From Duganella margarita (lineage in GTDB: Bacteria > Pseudomonadota > Gammaproteobacteria > Burkholderiales > Burkholderiaceae_D), in the NCBI RefSeq assembly GCF_009857535.1, contig NZ_WWCS01000014.1, forward strand, positions 86,644-150,643: DNA of 64,000 bases, written 5' to 3'. Under the pieces are notes generated by a model. The model was given only the letters and a program-made list of their open reading frames with translations. It made no database searches and was not told the DNA's origin. The stretch's first letter is position 1. Each line of letters begins with the position of its first letter. The position numbers were made by a program, and so were the translations under genes. Positions 53,135-61,055 of this stretch are shown here, piece by piece.

Positions 53135-53758
53135 TCAGTCCTTCATCGCCTGGAACAGCCGATGTTGCAGCGACTCCACCTTCGCGTAGCCACCGCTGAC
53201 TTCGAACATCTCACCGCCACCTTTGTCCAGTAGGAGCGCCGGGAAGCTGCGCACGCCCAGCGCACGAGCGCGGCTAAAGTCGGCGCGAGTTTGGGCGATG
53301 GTGTCGGCGTGCTGCCACATGGCCAGGACGGCGCCGACATCCAATTGCAGTTGCGCCGCCACCACCGCCGACAGCACGCGGCCGTCGGTGGTGTCCAGGC
53401 CATCCACGTAGAACGCCTGCTGCAAGGCGTGGAACACGGCCAGCAGATCGGCCGCCGGCGCCAGCTTGCGCGCCGTGACCACTGCGCGGCAGACCGGCTC
53501 GGTGTCGTAGACGAAGTTCTCGCGCGCCATCAACGCGGCGCGGTTGAACGGCAGGCCGCTCTGCGCCTCCACCCGCTCCCAGTGCCCCAGGCGGAATTCC
53601 TTGCCGGCCTGGTCCAGCAGGTCGGTGGCGCCGGCGCGCACGCCGCCGACGATGATCTCCAGTTCCAGCCCGGGATGCAAGGCCATCAGCGCGGTCATTT
53701 CCTTGCCGAAGCCATAGCACCACGAGCACATGGGATCGCCCACGTACAGCAGCTTCAT
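53135..53758 (-). CDS. DsbA-family (FrnE-like) thiol oxidoreductase, cytoplasmic type
   Basis: 207 residues with a thioredoxin fold carrying a helical insert. The active site CSWC is at residues 11-14 and the cis-Pro loop is in GVRSFPALLL. No signal peptide is present, so it differs from periplasmic DsbA and matches the FrnE-like group linked to polyketide, glutathione or xenobiotic reactions. The start overlaps the tautomerase stop by four bases, so it is the third gene of the SDR-tautomerase-DsbA unit. Confidence 0.9.
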   Translation of the reverse strand: MKLLYVGDPMCSWCYGFGKEMTALMALHPGLELEIIVGGVRAGATDLLDQAGKEFRLGHWERVEAQSGLPFNRAALMARENFVYDTEPVCRAVVTARKLAPAADLLAVFHALQQAFYVDGLDTTDGRVLSAVVAAQLQLDVGAVLAMWQHADTIAQTRADFSRARALGVRSFPALLLDKGGGEMFEVSGGYAKVESLQHRLFQAMKD

Positions 53759-53967
53759 TTGGCGGCCTTCTCACGCTGGCGGCGCGTGGTGACGTTTTCG
53801 CGGTTGACGCCCCAGTTGTCGGTCTCCACTTCGTCGATGATGACGAAGGTGGTGGCCGGGTCCTTGCTCAGCACGCGTTGTAGCAGGTCGGTCGCGCCTT
53901 CGATCAGTTCCTGCTTCTGCGCGGCCGACACGCCTTCCTTGGTGACGCGGATATTTACGTATGGCAT
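53755..53967 (-). CDS. 4-oxalocrotonate tautomerase-family protein
   Basis: 70 residues from the ATG at 53967, chosen because Pro follows the Met (PYVNIRVTKEG), giving the catalytic N-terminal proline. It shares most positions with the tautomerase at 51202-51423, including the core TTFVIIDEVETDNWGV, so the two are recent paralogues. No strong ribosome-binding site is seen, but the SDR gene ends only 19 bases upstream. It overlaps the DsbA-like gene by four bases. Confidence 0.92.
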   Translation of the reverse strand: MPYVNIRVTKEGVSAAQKQELIEGATDLLQRVLSKDPATTFVIIDEVETDNWGVNRENVTTRRQREKAAK

Positions 53968-53986
53968 GGTGATTCTACTTGACTGA

Positions 53987-54721
53987 TTACCAGGTGCCGG
54001 CGCTGCCGCCGCCATCGACCGGCAAAATGGTGCCGGTGGTGAAGTTGGATTCCGTCAGGTACAGCACGGCGTTAACCACGTCCTGCGTCACCCCGGTCTG
54101 GCCGGTTGGCGCCAGGGTGCGGTAAAACGCCTGGGTGGCATCGTCCTGGCTGTGCATCGGCGTGGCGATGATGCCCGGCGCCACCGCGTTGACCTTGACG
54201 TTGGACGCCGCGAGCTCGATCGCCAGCGCACGGGTCGCCTGGTTGAGGCCGCCCTTGATCAGCACCGGCAGCAGCGCCGGCACTTTCACGTTGGGCTGCA
54301 TGGCAATCCCGGCGGTGATGTTGATGATGTGGCCGGATTTATTGGCGCTCATGTGCACAGCCGCCTGCTGGGACGGGAAAAACACGCCCTTCAGGTTGGT
54401 GTTGAGCAGGTCGTCCAGGTCGTGCTCGGTATAGTCGGCAACAGGCTTGGCGATGAAGATGCCGGCGTTATTAATCAGGATATCGACCTTGCCGAACGCC
54501 GCCACGGCGCGCTCGAACAGGGCTTTGGCCGTGCCCGGCTGGGCGATATCGCCCGGCACCAGCAGGAAGTTGGCTGGATTGCCCAACTTGTCCGATGCCT
54601 GTTTCAGCCGTTCGATGGTGCGCGCGTTGCCGACCACGTTGTAGCCGCGCTGCAGATATGCCTCGGCGACGGCAAAGCCGATTCCGCTGGATGCGCCGGT
54701 AACGATGACTGTCTGGTTCAT
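53987..54721 (-). CDS. SDR-family protein lacking the usual catalytic Tyr
   Basis: 244 residues from the ATG at 54721, with AAGGA upstream. The Rossmann fold is clear: GASSGIG (about 9-15), NNAG (about 84-87) and VNAVAPGIIATPMH. The Tyr-x3-Lys motif is altered: Lys156 is present in the stretch LPVLIKGGLN, but the residue four before it is Pro152. The protein may use another residue or may not be a normal oxidoreductase. It heads the SDR-tautomerase-DsbA unit, divergent from a broken LysR gene across a region with nested palindromes. Confidence 0.9.
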   Translation of the reverse strand: MNQTVIVTGASSGIGFAVAEAYLQRGYNVVGNARTIERLKQASDKLGNPANFLLVPGDIAQPGTAKALFERAVAAFGKVDILINNAGIFIAKPVADYTEHDLDDLLNTNLKGVFFPSQQAAVHMSANKSGHIINITAGIAMQPNVKVPALLPVLIKGGLNQATRALAIELAASNVKVNAVAPGIIATPMHSQDDATQAFYRTLAPTGQTGVTQDVVNAVLYLTESNFTTGTILPVDGGGSAGTW

Positions 54722-54733
54722 GATGTTTCCTTT

Positions 54734-54775
54734 CAAGGTTGGTGTACGCAAACTATACTTTTGCGTAAAACCTTG
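54734..54775. promoter_or_regulatory. Nested palindromes between the SDR unit and the LysR gene, probable operator
   Basis: Outer arms CAAGGTT (54734-54740) and AACCTTG (54769-54775) enclose inner arms TACGCAAA (54745-54752) and TTTGCGTA (54760-54767); all are perfect. The inner pair holds a LysR-style spaced repeat with an AT-rich centre (CTATACT). It lies 12 bases upstream of the SDR start and 54 upstream of the LysR start. Confidence 0.6.
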
Positions 54776-54829
54776 ATAAAGACATGGAAAAACAAGACAA
54801 TAGATACACCATGTAATTAATAAGCCGCT

Positions 54830-55738
54830 ATGAAACGCCAATTCGATGATGTGCTGCTGGGCAGCATAGAGCTGTTCTGCTTGGCCGCCGAGCTGTCCAG
54901 CTTTACCGCCGCCGCCACCGCCGCCGGGGTCACGCCGGCCGCCGTCAGCCGTTCCGTGTCGCGGCTGGAGGAACGCCTCGGCGTGCGCCTGTTCGTCCGC
55001 ACTACCCGCCAGATCCGCCTGACCGATGGCGGCCGCGTCTATTTCGAGCAATGCCGCCAGGCGCTGTCGCAGCTGACCGAGGCGGAACGGCAGATCACCG
55101 GCGCCCAGGTCCAGCCATCCGGCCCGCTGCGCATCAGCGCGCCGACACCGTAAGCGCACTACCGGCTGCTGCCGCTGCTGGGCGAATTCCGCCGCACCTA
55201 TCCGGAAGTGACGATCGACATTCACGTCAGCAACCGCAACATCGACTTCGCCGACGAAGGCTACGACCTGGCGATCCGCGGCCGCGCGCCGGCCGACTCC
55301 AACCTGATCGCCCGCAAGCTGGAAGACGCCGAACTGGTGCTGGTGGCCGCCCCGGCCTACCTCAAGCGCGCCGGCACGCCGGCCTCGCTGGCCGATTTGA
55401 GCCGGCACGAATGCCTGCAATTCGACCTGCCCAGCACCGGCAAGCGCATTCCGTGGCCCTTCATGCAGGATGGCGAACAGGTCGACGTGGTGACCGAAGG
55501 CGGCCTGTGCTGCTCGGAAGACGTGCTCGGCATCGTCACCTTGGCGCGCAGCGGCGCCGGCGTGGTGCAGACCTACCGCTTCATCGTCGAACAGGATCTG
55601 GCCAGCGGCGCGCTGGTCGAACTGCTGCCGCAGCACGGCGGCACCTCGCGGCCGTTCATCCTGCTGTATCCGCATGCACGCCACCTGTCGCTGCGGGTGC
55701 GCACCTTCGTGAAATTCCTTCTGAGCAACTTAACCTGA
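54830..55738 (+). pseudogene. LysR-family regulator interrupted by an in-frame stop codon
   Basis: Codons 1-107 give a normal LysR helix-turn-helix and linker (LFCLAAELSSFTAAATAAGVTPAAVSRSVSRLEERLGVRLFVR), ending LRISAPTP. Codon 108 (55151-55153) is TAA. The same frame then runs on without change into a complete effector domain (AHYRLLPLLGEFRRTYPEV, VSNRNIDFADEGYDLAIRGRAP) to a stop at 55738. In relatives this position is usually Tyr (pattern PTxYxHYRLLPLL), one base from TAA. So a single substitution, or a sequencing error, has split one gene. The first part could still bind DNA. Its natural target is the divergent SDR unit. Confidence 0.85.
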
Positions 55739-55744
55739 GCTGCT

Positions 55745-55759
55745 ATACCCAAATGGTAT
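55745..55759. promoter_or_regulatory. Inverted repeat ATACC-N5-GGTAT upstream of the sugar permease
   Basis: Perfect 5-base arms seven bases after the LysR stop and about 80 bases before the permease ATG. It may be an operator of a GntR- or LacI-type sugar regulator, but no such regulator gene is nearby. Confidence 0.3.
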
Positions 55760-55839
55760 TGCTAATGATTTTTTTGGCATTGGAGAACATACGCACCCTG
55801 CGCTAGCATAAGAGGTTAAGAAAACTTCTAGAGACATCC

Positions 55840-57150
55840 ATGCCCGCACCACTCACCACCGCTGCCGTTTCCGCCGCACCGCAGACCAGTCCGGGCGCCA
55901 GCCCGCGCGCCGTCCTGTCCCTGTTGACCAGCCTGTTCTTCACCTGGGGCTTCATCACCGTCATCAACAACACCCTGCTGCCGCACCTGCGCAGCGTGTT
56001 CGACCTGAACTACACCCAGACCACGCTGATTGAATCGGTCTGGTTTATCGCCTACTTCTTCGCCTCGATTCCGTCGGCGCGCCTGATCGAGCGCATCGGC
56101 TACCAGAAATCCATGGTCTTCGGCCTGGGCATGATGGCGGTCGGCGCCCTGCTGATGATTCCGGCCGCGCGCCTGCCGTCGTACGGCGTAACGCTGTGCG
56201 CGCTGTTCGTGATCGCCTGCGGCATCACCTTGCTGCAAGTGTCTGCCAATCCCTACGTTGCCGTGCTGGGCTCGCCGGAGACGGCGTCTTCGCGCCTGAA
56301 TCTGGTGCAGGCGTTCAACTCGCTGGGTGCGACGCTGGCGCCGCTGTTCGGCGCCTACCTGATTCTGGGCCGTTCGGCCTCCGGCACCGCCGAAGCCGGC
56401 CACGTGCTGACCCAGGCTGAAAAGCTGGCCGACGCCCAGGCCGTGCAGCTGCCCTACCTGATCGTGGCCGGCGTGCTGGTGATCCTGGCGCTGGTGATTT
56501 CCCGCTTCCCGATGCCGAAAATGCACCACGGCGCCACCAGCCGCGTGTCGGACGCCGAGCGCGAAAAAATGTCGCTGTGGAAGCACCGCAACCTGGTGTT
56601 CGGCATTCCGGCCATCTTCATCTACCTGATCGCCGAAATCGGCGTGGCCAACCTGTTCATCAATTTCACCGGCCAGCCGGAAATCGGCGGCCTGTCGCAT
56701 GAACAAGGCGCGCACTACCTGTTCCTGCTGTGGGGCGGCATGCTGATCGGCCGCTTCGTCGGCGCCTGGGCGATGAACAAGACCACGGCCGAGCGCGTGC
56801 TGGCGTTCTGCGCGATTGGCGCCTTCATCGTCATGATGATCGCGGCGCTGGGTACCGGCAGCGTGGCGCTGTGGGCGCTGATTTCGGTCGGCCTGTTCCA
56901 CTCGGTGATGTTCCCGACCATCTTCACGCTCGGCATCAAAGGCCTGGGTCCGATGACCGAAGAAGGCGCCGGCCTGCTGATCATGGCGATCGCCGGCGGC
57001 GCGCTGGTGGTGGTGCAAGGCTGGCTGGCCGACACCGTTGGCCTGCAACTGTCCTTCCTGCTGACGGCGGCGTGCGAATTGTACGTGCTGTTCTACGCGC
57101 TGTGGGGTTCGAAGGCGACCAACGCCTTCCCCGACGAGAAAGCTGTCTGA
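55840..57150 (+). CDS. FucP/GluP-type MFS sugar:proton symporter
   Basis: 436 residues with about 12 hydrophobic helices. Family signatures include LFFTWGFITVINNTLLPHL in the first helix, SVWFIAYFFASIPSARLIERIGY, and LLQVSANPYVAVLGSPETASSRLNLVQAFNSLG, which match L-fucose, glucose/galactose and related permeases. The sugar cannot be set. It is a single gene followed by a good terminator. Nearby glycan enzymes at 32-39 kb suggest a plant-sugar diet but are not linked directly. Confidence 0.92.
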   Translation: MPAPLTTAAVSAAPQTSPGASPRAVLSLLTSLFFTWGFITVINNTLLPHLRSVFDLNYTQTTLIESVWFIAYFFASIPSARLIERIGYQKSMVFGLGMMAVGALLMIPAARLPSYGVTLCALFVIACGITLLQVSANPYVAVLGSPETASSRLNLVQAFNSLGATLAPLFGAYLILGRSASGTAEAGHVLTQAEKLADAQAVQLPYLIVAGVLVILALVISRFPMPKMHHGATSRVSDAEREKMSLWKHRNLVFGIPAIFIYLIAEIGVANLFINFTGQPEIGGLSHEQGAHYLFLLWGGMLIGRFVGAWAMNKTTAERVLAFCAIGAFIVMMIAALGTGSVALWALISVGLFHSVMFPTIFTLGIKGLGPMTEEGAGLLIMAIAGGALVVVQGWLADTVGLQLSFLLTAACELYVLFYALWGSKATNAFPDEKAV

Positions 57151-57174
57151 CCAGTCTTCTGACTCCAAACATCG

Positions 57175-57202
57175 ATGCCCGCCTTGTGCGGGCATTTTTT
57201 TT
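57175..57202 (+). terminator. Rho-independent terminator of the sugar permease gene
   Basis: Stem ATGCCCGC (57175-57182) and GCGGGCAT (57188-57195) with a five-base loop, followed by eight T residues. It lies 24 bases after the permease stop and separates it from the peptidase/ExbBD operon. Confidence 0.9.
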
Positions 57203-57366
57203 ATCCAGACATTGCGGCGAAGAGCCGTAAGGCCGGCGGCATTCATCCCGCCAGCGCCCGATTCCTACCCGGTTTTCGGCCGTTCGTCGCATGCGGGAAA
57301 GCACCGGCATCCGCGCCACTAGAATGGCGCAGCGATTTCAACCCGATGAATTATCAAAGGAAAACA

Positions 57367-58425
57367 ATGAAAAACAAATGGATGGTCACCTTGTCTTTGC
57401 TAATGTTGTCCGTGACAGCGGCGATCGCCGGCACGCCGCCGGCGCCGGGGCCGACGCCAGTGGCGGTTGATCGGGCGACCCGGCTGGAGGTCATCGATAC
57501 GCTGATCGCCAAGCTGAACGCCAACTACGTCTTTCCAGACAAAGCCCGGCAAGCCGAAGTCGTCTTGCGCCAGCACCAGCGCGACGGCAAATACGATGCG
57601 ATCAATGACGGCAAGCAGTTGGCCAAACAGCTGATGGAAGACATTGATGACGTTATTCACGACAAGCACATGCTGGTCGACGCCAGCGCCCGCCCGGTGC
57701 CGCCGGATGATGCCATGCCGCCGCCACCCCAGACCCGGGCGGAGTGGGAAAAACAGGTCCCGCCCGAAGCGCTGCAACGCATCCTGGCATCCAGCCTGGG
57801 TGTGGAAAAGGTCGATCACCTCGCCCCCAATATCGGCTACCTGCAGATTTCCGGATTTGGGCCGGTGTTCCTGATCGCCGACAAGTTCGCCGCCATGATG
57901 AATAAACTCGCCAACACCGATGGCCTCATCATCGACCTGCGCCACAACGGCGGTGGCGGGGGCGACTCCGTGGCGCTCCTGATCAGCTATCTTGTTGACC
58001 AGCGCACCCGCCTCGACGACACCTGGGAACGCGCGACCGGGCTTACCACGCAGTATTGGACGCAGGACAAGCTGGACGGCAAACGCTACGGCGGCAAAAA
58101 GCCGGTCGTCATCCTGGTCGGCCCCGATACCAAGTCCGCCGCCGAATCATTCGCGTACCAGATGCAGGCGCTGAAGCGCGCCACCGTGATCGGCGAACGC
58201 ACGTGGGGTGGCGCCAACGCTGCGCGCCCCTATCGTCTCAGCGAGCATTTTGTCGCCTTCATACCCAGCAGGCGCTCGATCAGCCCGATTACCCATACCA
58301 ACTGGGAAGGCGTGGGCGTCATCCCGGATGTTGCGGCCAAGGTCGACGATGCACTTGCGGTGGCCCAGGATCTGATGCAGCGACAACTGAACGGCGGCGC
58401 ACCGCGGGTTGCCACCGATCGCTGA
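57367..58425 (+). CDS. Exported S41-family (tail-specific/IRBP-like) serine peptidase
   Basis: 352 residues from the ATG at 57367 (AAAGGA upstream). Signal peptide (about 1-21; ends AAIAG). A helical N-terminal cap (about 30-160) precedes the peptidase core: IGYLQISGFGP, then LIIDLRHNGGGGGDS, the nucleophile Ser257 in PDTKSAAESFAY and RTWGGANAARPYRLSEHF. There is no PDZ domain, as in the IRBP-like part of S41. It would cut unstructured C-termini in the periplasm. The ExbB gene follows after 47 bases with no terminator, so it may belong to the ExbBD-transducer unit. Confidence 0.88.
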   Translation: MKNKWMVTLSLLMLSVTAAIAGTPPAPGPTPVAVDRATRLEVIDTLIAKLNANYVFPDKARQAEVVLRQHQRDGKYDAINDGKQLAKQLMEDIDDVIHDKHMLVDASARPVPPDDAMPPPPQTRAEWEKQVPPEALQRILASSLGVEKVDHLAPNIGYLQISGFGPVFLIADKFAAMMNKLANTDGLIIDLRHNGGGGGDSVALLISYLVDQRTRLDDTWERATGLTTQYWTQDKLDGKRYGGKKPVVILVGPDTKSAAESFAYQMQALKRATVIGERTWGGANAARPYRLSEHFVAFIPSRRSISPITHTNWEGVGVIPDVAAKVDDALAVAQDLMQRQLNGGAPRVATDR

Positions 58426-58472
58426 CATCCCCTATCAATATGCTGCGTGCCCACCATCACCTTGGATACAGT

Positions 58473-59198
58473 ATGCGAAAACTCTTCAGCATGGCGCTCT
58501 TGGCCGGCCTCGCGATACCTAACCTCGCCCTCGGCGCCGGCTTCAACCTGCTGGCGCAGGTCGCCGACGGCGGCGTCGCCATCCTGTTGACGCTCGGATT
58601 GTCAATTCTGTTGGTCGCCGTCACGATTGAGCGCCTGGTCCATTTCCGCACGGCCTACGTTGTGCCAGACGGGCTGATTGACCGCGTCAAACCGCTGTGG
58701 GCAGCGCGGGACTTCGCCAGGCTGCAGCAACTGCTGGCGGACCAGGACAGCACCCTGGCCCGCGTCATCGCCTACGTGGTCACGCACCGGCACCTCGGCT
58801 ATGCCATCGTCAACAGCGGCGCCGGCGATGTCGCCTCGATCGAATTGCGCCACCATCAGCAAAAAGCCTATGCGCTGGCGATCGTGGCGACCGTCGCGCC
58901 GATTGTCGGCCTGCTGGGTACCGTGATTGGCATGATCGACGCATTCCACGTGATCGCGTTTTCCGAGGGTATGGGCAATCCGGCTCTGCTGGCGGCAGGC
59001 ATATCGAAAGCGTTGATCAATACCGCTTGCGGCCTGAGCGTTGCGCTGCCGGCGCTGGCCATGCATCACTTCTTCAAAAATCGCCAGGCGTTTTTCGGCC
59101 TGACGCTGGAAAAAAAGATCAACAGCCTGATCAGCGAATGGTTCCTCGGGACAGACGCACCGCCGCAGCCGTTACAGGTGGTGTCCCATGCGAATTGA
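58473..59198 (+). CDS. ExbB/TolQ-type proton channel subunit
   Basis: 241 residues from the ATG at 58473; an in-frame ATG at 58440 is also possible, and neither has a strong ribosome-binding site. A signal-like first segment (about 1-22) is followed by a transmembrane helix (about 33-55) and a cytoplasmic stretch. Two more helices (about 135-160 and 175-200) carry the family motif TVAPIVGLLGTVIGMIDAF and SKALINTACGLSVALPALAMHHFF. ExbB uses the proton gradient with ExbD to drive a TonB-type transducer. It overlaps the ExbD gene by 11 bases. Confidence 0.92.
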   Translation: MRKLFSMALLAGLAIPNLALGAGFNLLAQVADGGVAILLTLGLSILLVAVTIERLVHFRTAYVVPDGLIDRVKPLWAARDFARLQQLLADQDSTLARVIAYVVTHRHLGYAIVNSGAGDVASIELRHHQQKAYALAIVATVAPIVGLLGTVIGMIDAFHVIAFSEGMGNPALLAAGISKALINTACGLSVALPALAMHHFFKNRQAFFGLTLEKKINSLISEWFLGTDAPPQPLQVVSHAN

Positions 59199-59616
59199 CC
59201 TGGGCGACGACGAGCAGCCGGAAATCGGCCTGATCGCGCTGATCGATTGCATTTTCTTCCTGCTGATGTTCTTCATGGTGGCGACCTCGTTCAAACAGCC
59301 GTCCGCACTGAAACCACAGGCCGAGTTGCCGGTTTCCCTGCCCGTTTCGCAGGTGAGTCTGGAGCCGAATGAAGCCGGGGCCGCGCCGCTGGTCATCGGC
59401 GTGGACCAGGATGGACAGTTGTTTCTCGACGGCGCGCGCGTGTCGACCCAGGTCCTGCACGGACGCCTCAAGCAGGAAGCGGCAGCCAATCCCAGGCGCC
59501 GGGTGCGTATTGATGGCGACCAGCTGGCCAGGTATCAGGACATCGTTCACGTGCTCGATTTGTGCCAGTTTGAGCGGTTGACCGATATCTCCATGCACAC
59601 GCGTAGCGCGCGATGA
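59188..59616 (+). CDS. ExbD/TolR-type proton channel subunit
   Basis: 142 residues. A cytoplasmic tip, one transmembrane helix (about 14-36) holding the essential Asp in LIALIDCIFFLLMFFMV, and a periplasmic domain (about 60-140). The Asp is the proton-carrying residue in the family. Overlaps of 11 and 4 bases with the flanking genes make a tight translational unit with ExbB and the protein downstream. Confidence 0.92.
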   Translation: MRIDLGDDEQPEIGLIALIDCIFFLLMFFMVATSFKQPSALKPQAELPVSLPVSQVSLEPNEAGAAPLVIGVDQDGQLFLDGARVSTQVLHGRLKQEAAANPRRRVRIDGDQLARYQDIVHVLDLCQFERLTDISMHTRSAR

Positions 59617-61013
59617 GGCTTGTCGCCATCCGCCTGGCCGGGCTGACCGGCCGGCACAGGTTCATCCTGCTGTCGCTGACTGCACACGCTGCACTCATTG
59701 CAGTGCTCTACTACTTTGGCGCCTATCGGATCGACTTGGCGCGACAACAGCAGATGGTGCGAGCCGGCGCTGAGTTATCGAAGCTGTCGGGCATGGACAA
59801 GCGCGTGCGGGATATGCAGCAGATCAAGGACTTGCTGCAACAAAGCGGCGGCGAGCATGCTTGGTCCGATACTGCTGCGGACCAGCTGCATTTCAGCGCC
59901 ACTTCGCTACCCAGGCCCGCCGCCGAATTGCTGGCCGAGGCGCGACAGTTGTCGACGTCTATCGCCGAGGTGGAAACGCGCCTCAGAGCCGAAGAACTCG
60001 CGCGGATCGAGGGCATTTCACTGACCCAGGCGCTGGAGCAATTGGACACGCCGCTCCCGGCGCCGCCACAAGCGACGCCAGCAGATGCCGGGACACCAGA
60101 ACAATTAACGGCAGAGATCGCGCGGCTTGAACAACGCGCGCGTACGTCGCTGGCACAGCGGCAGCAGCAGCTCCAACAGCGTATCAGCGGTGTGCCCGTG
60201 CGTCCGCCCGAAAGCACATCGGGCAACAGCGGCGGCTGGCACGACAACGCGCAACGAATCGGCGCCAACGGCGAACCAGCCAACGCCGGCCGGGCACGCC
60301 CTGGCGCTGGCCGCGACGACGACGAGATGGCCAAGCGGATCGCCAGGTTTATCAATCGGGATCTGGCGCTGCCCAAGGACGTCTCCCGGAGCTACGAGCG
60401 TGACGGTGAGCGGATCTTCAATCCGGGCGTCGGTCGCATTCCTCCGCTCGATGCCGCCAAGGTAATAAGAGGCGTCGGCCGCATGCTGGGCCGTGACGGA
60501 GAATTTGCCAATCGCGTGTACGTCAACAGCTGGTATCTGATTGGACCATTTGAAGGAAAACACGGCAGCAGACTCTTTTCCAACTACCGCTATCCGCCCG
60601 AAGACGGTGTGGTGCTGGACGCCGCCTATCGCGGCAAGGACAACCGTGTGGTGCAGTGGCGCTACTTCAACGCGGACAGCTATCCGCTGGTGCCGCCGGA
60701 CTTCGCCGAGGATGCTGTCTACTACGGCTATACCGAACTCATGCTAGACCGCGAGCAGACCCTGACGGTATGGATAGGGGCGGATGATGACGCCCAGATA
60801 TGGCTCAATGACGAACGGATTTGGGCCGGCGGCAACATCAACAAAACGTCGTTCTGGCGCGACCTGTATGACACGCAGAATACCTACGCCCATGACTTCA
60901 ACATGTCCGAGGCAAAACGCAGAGTGCATTTCAAGAAAGGTCGCAACAAGCTGTTCTTCAAGTTGGCGAACGGGCCCTCACGGACGTTTTTCTCATTGGT
61001 GCTGACGAAATAG
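59613..61013 (+). CDS. TonB-like energy-transducer candidate with coiled coil and C-terminal jelly-roll domain
   Basis: 466 residues, not a recognised named family. One N-terminal transmembrane helix (about 17-36) reads LSLTAHAALIAVLYYFGAY and has Ser21 and His25 spaced as the Ser-x3-His of TonB's membrane helix, the site used to couple to ExbB/ExbD. Next come an alpha-helical region likely to form coiled coils (about 45-190), a Gly/Asn-rich linker, and a C-terminal beta domain (about 290-466; SWYLIGPFEGKHG, LTVWIGADDDAQIWLNDERI, FKKGRNKLFFKLANG). That pattern is seen in galactose-binding-like or PA14-like jelly rolls that touch sugars. There is no TonB C-terminal domain or Pro-rich spacer. 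The gene overlaps the ExbD gene by four bases, so it is the likely partner. Confidence 0.75.
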   Translation: MRLVAIRLAGLTGRHRFILLSLTAHAALIAVLYYFGAYRIDLARQQQMVRAGAELSKLSGMDKRVRDMQQIKDLLQQSGGEHAWSDTAADQLHFSATSLPRPAAELLAEARQLSTSIAEVETRLRAEELARIEGISLTQALEQLDTPLPAPPQATPADAGTPEQLTAEIARLEQRARTSLAQRQQQLQQRISGVPVRPPESTSGNSGGWHDNAQRIGANGEPANAGRARPGAGRDDDEMAKRIARFINRDLALPKDVSRSYERDGERIFNPGVGRIPPLDAAKVIRGVGRMLGRDGEFANRVYVNSWYLIGPFEGKHGSRLFSNYRYPPEDGVVLDAAYRGKDNRVVQWRYFNADSYPLVPPDFAEDAVYYGYTELMLDREQTLTVWIGADDDAQIWLNDERIWAGGNINKTSFWRDLYDTQNTYAHDFNMSEAKRRVHFKKGRNKLFFKLANGPSRTFFSLVLTK

Positions 61014-61055
61014 CAGGCGCATGAGACCGAGGCGGATCTCCGCGCTCCCGCCAAT

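Noticed and set aside
57367..61013. Zorya-like anti-phage system
   Set aside because: The MotA/ExbB-like protein lacks the long cytoplasmic tail of ZorA, ExbD lacks an OmpA-like peptidoglycan domain as in ZorB, and no helicase or nuclease gene follows.
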